Part shown: piece by piece, positions 1 to 8,900 of the stretch
How positions within the stretch are numbered: the first letter of the stretch is position 1
Layout of the letters: each line of letters starts with the position of its first letter
Virus record (IMG/VR): IMGVR_UViG_3300030103_000364
Coordinates: 1-22,029 of that record
Source of the DNA: a virus
Direction: 5' to 3' (one strand)
Length of the DNA: 22,029 bases
Translations under genes and position numbers: made by a program
The notes under the pieces: generated by a model
Seen by the model: only the letters and a program-made list of their open reading frames with translations
Databases searched by the model: none
Told to the model about the DNA's origin: nothing

Positions 1-3000
1 CTATCAATACGCATAGATTCAGAACCATTTGCAGAAAATTTAATTGGATTACCTGCAATATCAATAGTAGCAAATGCATTAGCAGCATCATTAATACCTT
101 GTAGTTGAACTGTACTGTTAGTATTTTGAACAGCAAAGTTTGCATCTGTTGCTACTTTTACTCTTAATGGTGCTGTTGTGCTTGTAGTTCCAATGGAAAC
201 CTTGCCATCACTAGCAATACGCATTTTTTCTGCACCTGCTGGGAAGAAACCTATAGCATTTCCAACATTGCCAATTTCTGCCTCTCCATTATTATCCTTT
301 AATTGTATTGCAGCTACAGAATCTGTGCTTTGAAATCTAGCAACTACATTTGATGTACCTGAATTTACATGAAGTGTGTAACTAGGAGATGAGTCTCCAA
401 TTCCTACTTTGCCTGAAGAATCAATACGCATTCTTTCTGTGTTGTTTGTGCCAAAGACAATATGTGCGTTTTCAGCGTTCCATAAAAATGCACCACTAGC
501 ATTATTTGCATAAACACCGCCTGAAAGGTAGAGGTTTTTGAATCTTGCTCCTGAAGAACCTAAATCTATAGCATTATCATTATTAGTTCCATTACCATTA
601 GCAGGAGTTATTGTGTCTGTAGCGTTTGCAAACTTTAAAAAAACATTACCTTGTCCAACTTGTATTGCACTGCTATAAGCACTAATACTTCCAACTGTTG
701 TATTGTCTTTTCTAAATAATGCAATATCTCCATCACTGGTTCTACGATTTAAAATTAAAGGGGCATCTCCATTTCTTGTTGCTACAATAACATCTTGTCT
801 ATTTAACTCAATACCATCGGTTGCTGTACCTTCTGCTGTTTTACCAACTAATACAGTTCCATTAGAATCTATCCTCATTCTTTCTGCTGTAGCAGCACCT
901 GTTGATTGTGTTTTAAATGTTAAAGCAGCATTAGTTTGTGAACCATCTTGTATTGCTAATATTTCTGCTAAATTTGAATCAAAATCAGTATTTCCAAACC
1001 TTAATATTCCTAAATCTCCTGAAGTATTTGCACTTGTTCTTGAAAGTAACAATACACCTGCATCTCCACTATCAACATGTAAATCTGTTTGTGGGCTTGA
1101 AGTTCCTACACCTAATCGCCCTGATTCATCAATAATCATTCGGTCTGTTAGTGTGCCATTTGTAGCTGAAGTAGAAAATGTTAATTCTCCTCCTACATTT
1201 CCTGCTGCTTTAGTACCTTTAATCTTACCAAAATTATTTGGACTGCCTGTTCCTGAAGTAAATCCTTGAAAACTAATTGCTCCACCAACACCTGTAGCAG
1301 CAGATGTAGTATCTCTTACTATAATAGTTGCTGATGAACTGTGTATGTCTAAAGCTGTTGAAGGACTACTCGTTCCAATTCCAACATTTCCTGAACTATT
1401 TATTAAAAGAGCATCAGAACTATTTGTCACAACCCTGTATGTAGAAGTAGCTTCTAATCTTAGCTCATTATTGTTCCAACCTATTCGGCTATTAGTAGCT
1501 GTGTCGTCTGAGTTTCTAAATTCAATAGCACCAAAGTTTGCATTGACGGTAGTTCTATATACTCTTATGCCTTCGTCACCCCCTGTTTGAATTGCAAGTT
1601 TAGCACTTGGACTGTCAGTTCCAATTCCAACACGCCCTAAAGCATCTATTCTCATAGCTTCTACTGGTGCATTAGATGTATCAGATTTTGTAGTAAAAGC
1701 TAACCCAGTAGAAGAACCAAAAGTATTTTCAGCAACTAAATTTATTGTTGCTCTTGGATGACTAGCACTACCTGAACTTCCTGATGTGTCATCAGAGTCA
1801 AATGCCAAGGATGACATAGTATCACCTACGCTAAAACTTGTATCTCTAGTGTCAGTAATTGTTAAAACAGCAGCAGAACCTGCTACTTCTAAAGCTGTTG
1901 AAGGACTACTCGTACCAATTCCAACCGAGCCACCAGCTTTTACTACGAATTTATCTGCTGTTCCTGCTGAACCAACACTTAATGCTACATCATCTGTTGC
2001 ATCACCTGCCTTAATTCGTACTCCATTGCCTGTAGCTTCAAAAACATCCAGTCTGTAACTTGGCGAAGCTGTGCCGATTCCAAGATTTCCTGCGCTTATA
2101 TGGTTTGCTGTGCCATCTGCATAAAAAGCTATTTTTTCTGTAGTACCATCAAACATATGGAAACGAGCTTTGCCATCTGCTTTTTCACCAACTTTAAATA
2201 TAGCATTTGTACTACCATTAGCTTGTAGAGTAAACCCAGCATCTTGTGAACTTGTAGAGTTTGATTTGACTGTTAAAGGAGAGGTTGGCGAAGTCGTGCC
2301 TATTCCTAATCTTTCAGTACTAGCATCCCAAAATAGAGCTTGTGTAGTTCCTGTATCTTCGTAAAAGGATATGTCTCCAAGATAGTTTATAGATAATCGT
2401 TTTTTGTTATTAACAGCTAGACGGATTTCTTCAGTAGCATCGTCGTTTGTCGGGATAATAACTATCCCCGTTTGCTCAATAGAATCACCAATCCAATTAA
2501 ACGTATTAGGAGTTTGTGGTAAATAAATCTTTCCGTTTGCACCGTCTAGGGTAAGACCATCCATTGTGGCTGTACCTGTTACATCTATACCTGTTGAGGT
2601 TGTTTGAAGTTTAGTAGCTCCTCCGCTTTTTATAAAGGCATTTCCATTAATTAAATTAAGAGCATCTTGTCCTGCTGAATTTTGCAAATAAATGTGTGTG
2701 CCTAATATAAACAGCGAGCCATCAGCATTTACCTCATGAATATACGATTGATTATTAGCTGAGTGATATATCTTTAAGTCATTACCAGCACCAAATAACG
2801 CTTTGTCATCATCGCCAAAATTAATATCAGCACTTGTTGTTAAACCATCTGTTGTTATTACGCCTGTTACATCTATACCTGTACCAAAGCTAACTGTACC
2901 ACTATCAGCAACTACTAAAGCAGTAGCATTGTTACCAACAACAGTAGTTGAGCCAGTTCTATAAATAATATTTGCACTATTAGCTCGGTTATTAAGAGTG

Positions 3001-5102
3001 TCTGACATTAAGATGCCACCTGAGCCTACTTTTACATCATGATTAAATATAGCTGTACCAGCATCTGACATATCAAGAGTAAGGGCTGTTATAAGAGAAG
3101 TGCCATCTTGTCCTTTAAAGACTATATCTCCATCATCAACTTGTGATTCAATTTGAAAATTATCGCCATTTTTTAATATTCTTCCATATTCTGTAGAAGC
3201 ATCAAAAAATCTTATAACTCCACTATCTGAATCAAGAGAAATGTTTCCACCTACATCTAAAGTAAAATCTCCACTATCAGAAATAGTAGAACCATTAATA
3301 GTTATATCATCTACTGTAAGTGTTGTAAGAGTTCCAAGACTTGTAATATTAGGTTGTGCTGCTGTTTGTAAAGTACCTGTAACATTACCCTCTAAATTAG
3401 AAACTAAAGTGCCTGTAGAAGTTAAAGTTATATTACCTGTAGAAGTACCATCTGCTGTAGTAAGTCCTAACGCAAACTTATCATTAGACTCGTCCCACAT
3501 AAAAATAGCATTGTTTTGATTACCTCTGTTTATTAACATACCTGAATCATTTACAGGACTACCTGTTAATCCTGCATTAAGCTGAAATAAATTATCTTCT
3601 ATATCTAAATTTGTAGTATCTAAAGAAGTAAGTGTTCCATTAACAGTTAAATTACCTGCTACAGTTAAATCATTTGCTATTTGTACATCTGAGGGTAATG
3701 TTAGTGTTATATCAGCAGATTCACTTCCACTACCTGATACTGAAATTTTATTAGCTGTACCAGTAATGGTTTGTACATAATTACCAGTAGTATCTGTTCC
3801 TAAAGCTACGCTATTTGCTGCTATTGTGGTACTTAAACTTATATTACCTGTTCCATCGAAGCTAACACCTGTAGCTGTAACATCTCCTGATAAAGCAATA
3901 GTTCTACCTGTAGCAAGTGCTGTAGCAGTATCAGCCACAACACCGCTTAAATTATTAATAAATGTGTTTGTAACCCTAGCATCAATAGCAGAATTTGCTC
4001 TTGCATCTGTATAGTAAAGATTAGAGCTTCCTTCACCTATATCATCTGTATCAAATGTATGTGAACCACCTAATGCTATTGCTTGTGAATTGATTGTTAC
4101 ACTTGAATTAGCAAGTTTAGAGTTAGCAATAGAACCAGCTAACATAGCATTTGTAATACCACTTGCTTTTACTCTAAGTGCATCTGAATTTATTTCTATA
4201 GAAGAATCATCAACGCCTACAGCAAGTGTTACATCTCCTGAAGTACCACCACCTGTAAGACCATTACCTGCTACTACAGAAGTTATATCCCCTGTTTGTC
4301 CATCTATTGTAAGAGTTCCAGCACCATCATTGTATGTTAGTGTAATTCCTGTTCCTGCTGTTAATAATGTGTTTACTTGGTCATCTACCCTTTCAGCAGT
4401 AAAATATTTGTTTGAACCCTCCCCAATATCATCTGTATCTAAAGTTATGTTTGCAGTACCATCAAAACTTACACCTGATATTGTTCTAGCTGTAGCTAAA
4501 GCAGTAGCAGTAGAAGCATTACCAACTAATGCACCTGTAACTTGATTAAATACCACATTATCTGAAGTACCAACAGATTGACCAATAGCAAAAGTTACGC
4601 CATTACCTGTAGCTGTTGATGTAACACCTGTACCGCCTAATAGCGATAAAGTTTCTGAATCTAAATCAATTGCAATAGTTGAGCTACCATCTGATATATC
4701 TAAATCTTGTGCTGTTACCTGGCTATCTACATAAGCCTTAATTGATTGTTGTGTTGCTAAAGCTGTTGCTGAGTTTGATGCTAAATTATCTTCGTCAAGT
4801 ATTGAGCTAACTGTTGAACCTGAACCAAAACTCAATGATGTAATACCATTTATAGTACCTGCATTTATATCTACTGCATTGTCTGTACTTATACTCATTG
4901 GCATGGTTATCCATGCTGTATTATCAGAATTTCTTAATTTCAAAACTCCTGTAGCAGTATCTATCCACCATTCATAAGCAAAAGTTGTTGAAGGTTGTGT
5001 TGCACCACTATTGTTCGTTGCAATAGCAGATAAAGCATTATTTAGGTCTGCTCTAAAATCTGCTCCTGATTGATTTATTAAATTATAATCGTGTTGTGCC
5101 AT
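1..5102 (-). CDS. Giant repeat-rich tail fibre protein, C-terminus cut off by the window
   Basis: This reading frame stays open from ATG 5102 to the left edge, giving 1700 complete codons and no stop, so the gene continues outside. A GAGGA ribosome binding site lies 7 nt before the ATG. The N-terminus (MAQHDYNLINQSGADFRADL, then a WWIDT motif near residue 46) is, from memory, the usual head of fibre proteins in marine phages. Residues about 90-480 hold paired modules (DTDDIGEGS, LATxRTI, GVSFDGT). From about residue 930 to the edge there are roughly ten imperfect repeats built on MRID-S-G-x-VGIGTSSPS-x-L-x-V, spaced about 55-100 residues. Low aromatic content and high Ser/Thr/Ala/Gly/Asn fit a beta-rich trimeric fibre. 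It probably sits at the tail tip and contacts the host surface. An S74 chaperone domain may follow beyond the edge, but that is a guess. Confidence 0.9.
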   Translation of the reverse strand, partial: MAQHDYNLINQSGADFRADLNNALSAIATNNSGATQPSTTFAYEWWIDTATGVLKLRNSDNTAWITMPMSISTDNAVDINAGTINGITSLSFGSGSTVSSILDEDNLASNSATALATQQSIKAYVDSQVTAQDLDISDGSSTIAIDLDSETLSLLGGTGVTSTATGNGVTFAIGQSVGTSDNVVFNQVTGALVGNASTATALATARTISGVSFDGTANITLDTDDIGEGSNKYFTAERVDDQVNTLLTAGTGITLTYNDGAGTLTIDGQTGDITSVVAGNGLTGGGTSGDVTLAVGVDDSSIEINSDALRVKASGITNAMLAGSIANSKLANSSVTINSQAIALGGSHTFDTDDIGEGSSNLYYTDARANSAIDARVTNTFINNLSGVVADTATALATGRTIALSGDVTATGVSFDGTGNISLSTTIAANSVALGTDTTGNYVQTITGTANKISVSGSGSESADITLTLPSDVQIANDLTVAGNLTVNGTLTSLDTTNLDIEDNLFQLNAGLTGSPVNDSGMLINRGNQNNAIFMWDESNDKFALGLTTADGTSTGNITLTSTGTLVSNLEGNVTGTLQTAAQPNITSLGTLTTLTVDDITINGSTISDSGDFTLDVGGNISLDSDSGVIRFFDASTEYGRILKNGDNFQIESQVDDGDIVFKGQDGTSLITALTLDMSDAGTAIFNHDVKVGSGGILMSDTLNNRANSANIIYRTGSTTVVGNNATALVVADSGTVSFGTGIDVTGVITTDGLTTSADINFGDDDKALFGAGNDLKIYHSANNQSYIHEVNADGSLFILGTHIYLQNSAGQDALNLINGNAFIKSGGATKLQTTSTGIDVTGTATMDGLTLDGANGKIYLPQTPNTFNWIGDSIEQTGIVIIPTNDDATEEIRLAVNNKKRLSINYLGDISFYEDTGTTQALFWDASTERLGIGTTSPTSPLTVKSNSTSSQDAGFTLQANGSTNAIFKVGEKADGKARFHMFDGTTEKIAFYADGTANHISAGNLGIGTASPSYRLDVFEATGNGVRIKAGDATDDVALSVGSAGTADKFVVKAGGSVGIGTSSPSTALEVAGSAAVLTITDTRDTSFSVGDTMSSLAFDSDDTSGSSGSASHPRATINLVAENTFGSSTGLAFTTKSDTSNAPVEAMRIDALGRVGIGTDSPSAKLAIQTGGDEGIRVYRTTVNANFGAIEFRNSDDTATNSRIGWNNNELRLEATSTYRVVTNSSDALLINSSGNVGIGTSSPSTALDIHSSSATIIVRDTTSAATGVGGAISFQGFTSGTGSPNNFGKIKGTKAAGNVGGELTFSTSATNGTLTDRMIIDESGRLGVGTSSPQTDLHVDSGDAGVLLLSRTSANTSGDLGILRFGNTDFDSNLAEILAIQDGSQTNAALTFKTQSTGAATAERMRIDSNGTVLVGKTAEGTATDGIELNRQDVIVATRNGDAPLILNRRTSDGDIALFRKDNTTVGSISAYSSAIQVGQGNVFLKFANATDTITPANGNGTNNDNAIDLGSSGARFKNLYLSGGVYANNASGAFLWNAENAHIVFGTNNTERMRIDSSGKVGIGDSSPSYTLHVNSGTSNVVARFQSTDSVAAIQLKDNNGEAEIGNVGNAIGFFPAGAEKMRIASDGKVSIGTTSTTAPLRVKVATDANFAVQNTNSTVQLQGINDAANAFATIDIAGNPIKFSANGSESMRID
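1348..1385 (-). repeat. Near-identical 38-bp direct repeat, copy 1, in the giant fibre gene
   Basis: This segment matches 1888-1925 at 37 of 38 positions. Both encode the same fibre repeat core (VGIGTSSPSTALD/E). The copies lie 540 bp, or exactly 180 codons, apart. Such near identity at DNA level inside divergent protein repeats suggests a recent duplication or gene conversion. Confidence 0.85.
1888..1925 (-). repeat. Near-identical 38-bp direct repeat, copy 2, in the giant fibre gene
   Basis: Partner of 1348-1385. The single difference is a T/A change in the triplet for the residue before the IGTSSP core. The other repeats of the same protein motif in this gene are far less similar at DNA level. 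Confidence 0.85.
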
Positions 5103-5159
5103 TTTTATTTCCTCTTGTAAATTTTATACCTATGTTTGTTATTTATAAATCATTTACGG
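5103..5159 (-). promoter_or_regulatory. Leader of the fibre gene with ribosome binding site and possible -10 box
   Basis: This 57-nt gap separates the 69-aa gene from the giant fibre gene. On the minus strand it holds AGAGGA 7 nt before the fibre ATG, a clear ribosome binding site. A TATAAAAT stretch at about 5128-5121 could be a -10 box, but no convincing -35 element precedes it. The ribosome binding site is solid. The promoter is only a possibility. Confidence 0.35.
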
Positions 5160-5369
5160 CTATATATTTATAATATTATTTACATAACCCATTTGTTCAT
5201 CTGCTGTTGCAATAGCTTTTTGTAAATACTGTTCTGTTTTTTTATAATCAATATTATTGTTGCTATCTAAAACACATGGAACTTCAAAATATGCCATATC
5301 ACTTAACCTTGTGTATGTACAAAAATCAGTAAAATTATCTTCTTCTCGTTTGACATATATATAACTCAT
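5160..5369 (-). CDS. Small protein of unknown function between two virion genes
   Basis: 69 aa starting at ATG 5369 (MSYIYVKREEDN). The frame is open further upstream, but that part lies inside the preceding gene. The chosen ATG overlaps the preceding stop codon by 4 nt (ATGA), the usual coupled arrangement. The protein is acidic to neutral, without a signal peptide or membrane segment. A probable helix lies at residues about 43-65. I do not recognise the family. Its position between a tail-associated protein and the giant fibre suggests a virion accessory protein or a fibre assembly helper, which is inference from context only. Confidence 0.65.
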   Translation of the reverse strand: MSYIYVKREEDNFTDFCTYTRLSDMAYFEVPCVLDSNNNIDYKKTEQYLQKAIATADEQMGYVNNIINI

Positions 5370-5953
5370 GTGAAATCTAAAGCAACTGTTGCATAAATAC
5401 TTCCCGATGCTGCTCCTGTAAACCTTGCACCTAAATTCCAAAACCTTAAATTTGCTGCTGGATTTGTATAGGTTAAATCTGTTCTATTAACCGAAGATGT
5501 ACTTGAAGAACCAGCAGATGTAGTTTTTGTCATTGTTAATGTAGTCCAACCTGCATTGTCTGTTGGTGTACCACTATTATCATGTATAAAAAAGAAGGTG
5601 TTGCCATTATTAGTATCGTAAAAACTAAAGCTAGGCGTGTTTGAATATAAATCACATGATGTATCAGATGCAGAACCAAAACCACCATTTATTGTTGGTG
5701 AAAAACCTCTAAATGTTTGACCTGCAAAAACAGTTGTACCTATTGTTAATGTAGTTTGCCATAAAGATGAAGAATGTGTTTTAGCATAAAAATCTGTTAT
5801 TGATATAGCACCTGAAGATACACCTGCTAGTGTTCTTAAATCTGTTTCTCCTAAGGAAGATGTAGCTGTTGCACTTCTTCCTAATTCAACATTTATTGAC
5901 CTATTAGCAGTTGTTCCACCAATAGACATTTCGCCACTACTTGCTAATGTCAT
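5366..5953 (-). CDS. Tail-associated virion protein with conserved N-terminal anchor motif
   Basis: 195 aa with ATG at 5953 preceded by AAGGAG at 7 nt spacing, the strongest ribosome binding site in the window. It overlaps the end of the gpJ-like gene by 17 nt. The first 60 residues (GEMSIGGTT, RSINVELG, SSLGETDLRTLAG, SGAISITDFYAK) form a motif I recall from many small minor-tail or fibre proteins in phages, where it appears to be an attachment head. The rest (about 61-195) is Ser/Thr/Gly-rich and beta-like, ending in a pattern (FTGAASGSIYATVALDF) typical of a beta-sandwich. It is probably a decoration or receptor-binding component at the tail tip. The function is inferred from motif and position. 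The coding call is firm. Confidence 0.8.
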   Translation of the reverse strand: MTLASSGEMSIGGTTANRSINVELGRSATATSSLGETDLRTLAGVSSGAISITDFYAKTHSSSLWQTTLTIGTTVFAGQTFRGFSPTINGGFGSASDTSCDLYSNTPSFSFYDTNNGNTFFFIHDNSGTPTDNAGWTTLTMTKTTSAGSSSTSSVNRTDLTYTNPAANLRFWNLGARFTGAASGSIYATVALDFT

Positions 5954-8900
5954 TAATCTGCTCCTTTAACATATCTATTGTTTTTTGTTGTTCTTTCATT
6001 CCTTCAACAAGTAAAGGTATTAATTTTTCATACCAAATAGTTTTATATTTAGAATCAATTGGAGCTTCCGTAACAATTTCAGGTAAAACTTTTTCAACCT
6101 CTTGTGCATTTAATCCTACTTGTAACCTTTCATTGCTATAACCTAAATCTTTAGCTACTTGATTTTCTTTAAAATAATATCCATTTAAATTCATAATTTT
6201 ATCAATTGGATTTTTTATTTTGCCTTTAAAGTCTTTTAATCTTTCATCTGAATAAAATGCTGTAATGTTATTTGTGGCTCTGATTTCACCTGTTGTACCT
6301 GAAGAAGCTGTACCAACACCTAATGAATCAGTTTGTATATCGCCTGTGAATACTGCATTTTGAGAAGTGTCTAGGGTTAGTGCTAAAGCGCTGCTTGAAA
6401 AAAATTTTAAAGTGTTATCAGAAGTAAGGGTGGCTTTGCCTAGCACATCATAACCTAAAGAGAGCTTTGTTGTTAAAGTTGCATTATTGTGTGTTTGTGA
6501 TTGTATTTTAAAAGAACCATTTCCATTTTGGCTAACTAATCTTGCATCTGCTTCAATAGTTCTATCGTTAATAACTGATACATTATAAACCTTACCAATA
6601 ACTAAATCAGGTTGTGAACCAGTAGCTTCAAAATTACCAGCAACAACAAAATCTCCATCAATAGCAGCAGTTTCATTAAGAGTTAATAACCCAATACCAC
6701 CGACTTCACTATATGCTAATACATTATTTAAAGGCTCATTATTTAAAGTAATAACACTAGCATCTAAAGTGCCTGTAACAGTAGCATTAGTTACATTTAA
6801 AGATGTAGCGGTTATACCACCTGAAATAGTTGCATTTGTTGCTGTTAATGCACCATTACTAGCTACAACAAAAGCTCCTGAACCTAAATTTATTGATGAT
6901 GATGAACCATTTATAGTTAAACCTGAATTATTTATAGTTACATCACCACCACTAACAGTAACACTAGCAGCATCTAAAGTGCCTGTTGTAATGCTATTTG
7001 CTGATAAATTATTTACTTTTGCATCTGTAACAGCATCATCTGCTATTTGGATAGTACCAACACCGCCTGATTTAATAATTAAATTACCATTACCATCTGT
7101 ATCAATAGTGACATCATCAATTTGTAAGTTATCAGCATTTAATGTGCCTGTTGTTATGTTATCTGCATTTAAGTTAGTAACAGTTACATTACTTGCATTT
7201 AAAGTGCCTGTAGTAATATCGTTTGCAGATATAGTCCCAAAAACACCTGAAGCAGATGTTAGTGTGTTTGCTGCTATATCTCCTGCTTCTATTGTATTTG
7301 CTGCTATGTTTGCAGAAAGTATTGTAGATGCTGCAATTTCTGAGGTTGTAATTGTTTGTGCAAGTATTTCTGTAGCTGTAACTGCATTTGCTTGAATACT
7401 ATCTTGATTAACTGCATCTGTAGCTATTAATGCATTTGTAACAGCATCATCTATTATTTTTGCGGTTGTAACAGCATCATCTGCTATTTTAACGCTAGTT
7501 ATTGAACCATCTTTGATATCAGCAGCTACAGTTGGTTCATCTGCAACAGTAAATGTAAGAGTAGCAGCAGAAGATTCTGAGCCTAGTGTATTCAATGAAG
7601 TAACACTAGCTACATAATTAGTTCCTTTAGATATAAAATTTAAGTCACAATTTTCAACATCTACTATCTTATTTATTACTTGATTGCCTGAAGAATCAAC
7701 GACATTAACTCTATATTGATAGTTAGGAAAATCTGTTGGTGTGTTCCATGCTAAGAAAGGTCTACCTGTAGAGCTAGAATCAGTATCAGTAAACGCTAAT
7801 CCTGTTGGTGCTTTAACTGCATAAGCAGATGGTAAATTTGCAAGTTCTTCTACTGGTTCTTGTGGCGGTACTTCCCATGTATATACATCAAAATATTCTA
7901 TAAGACTTACAGATACTAAACCGTCTGATTGCAATTCTAATGCTTCAACTCTACAAACTTTATTGTTAAATCCTAGACCTGCATAAGTAAATGAAACTAT
8001 ATCATTTACATTTAATTTATACATTTCAGGTGTTCCTAAAAATTGTATAGTTGTTTGATTTCTGCTTCTAACTAATATTGCCTTACCCATGTTATAAGCA
8101 ATATAAGGGTCGCTAATATATGGAAACTCTGCTTTTATTTCTAATTCTTCACCACCATCATCTGAAGTAAAATCATTTGCATCGGTTGTGGCAGAATGTA
8201 AAACCGTTGCTGTATCTAATTCATATTTTTTATTACCGTTAAAAAATTCAATTATAACTTTGTTAGCTCTTTTATCTTTATTACCATAATCAACACTTAT
8301 ACCAGCATCCGAAATAATATGATTGTCTGTAATACTAAAAGTAGATGTTCCTGTATCTTCTATTGCTAATTCATATTTACCATCTACATAAAGGAATAAA
8401 CCTCGCATATTTGCAAGTAATTCTTTAGCATTATCCATAACATTTTTATTTGCATCTAAATAACCATTACAATGAAATCTTTTTACTTTTAATATATATG
8501 TGCCTGTATTAGATGCATAATCAGCACCTAATACTGTATCTACATAAACCCTATATTCTTCTGTTGTATCAAAAAATTCGTCTCTTCTAACATCTTTAAC
8601 ATTAATTTGATTAAGAATTGTTGTGCCTGCTGCATTGTTTAAAGTTAGCCTTTCACCTATCTTATTTTGAAACCAATCTCTATTAGCATTACCACCTAAA
8701 ATATTAATATAATCATTACCACTACCACCACTCCAAGTAATACCTTGTGTTGAACCATTAAAGTATGGTTGGTCAACTAGAGTATCAGCAGTATTAGCAG
8801 CAGTAGAAAATGTAGATGTGTTAATTTTTGCAATTGGTAAACCCTTACCATATTCATCATTTGTAATGTAATCTAAGAAACATAGTGAAGGATTATCTGA

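Noticed and set aside
1-2400. CRISPR-like array suggested by regular repeats at the left
   Set aside because: The repeats are in frame, unevenly spaced and translate to a protein motif (GIGTSSP). There are no identical short repeats with unique spacers.
703-4545. Several plus-strand open frames (for example 703-1269, 1345-1590, 4090-4545)
   Set aside because: They are antisense to the giant fibre gene. Their Ser/Val/Pro-rich composition is the mirror of Thr/Gly/Asn repeats on the other strand, and they lack ribosome binding sites.
5370-5441. N-terminal extension of the 69-aa protein to 93 aa
   Set aside because: The added part lies inside the preceding gene in another frame and lacks a ribosome binding site. 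The ATG at 5369 forms the typical ATGA overlap.
6769-7395. A 208-codon plus-strand frame that could look like a membrane protein
   Set aside because: It is the reverse complement of the repeat shaft in the gpJ-like gene. The hydrophobic look comes from the complement of Asp/Ala/Thr repeat codons.
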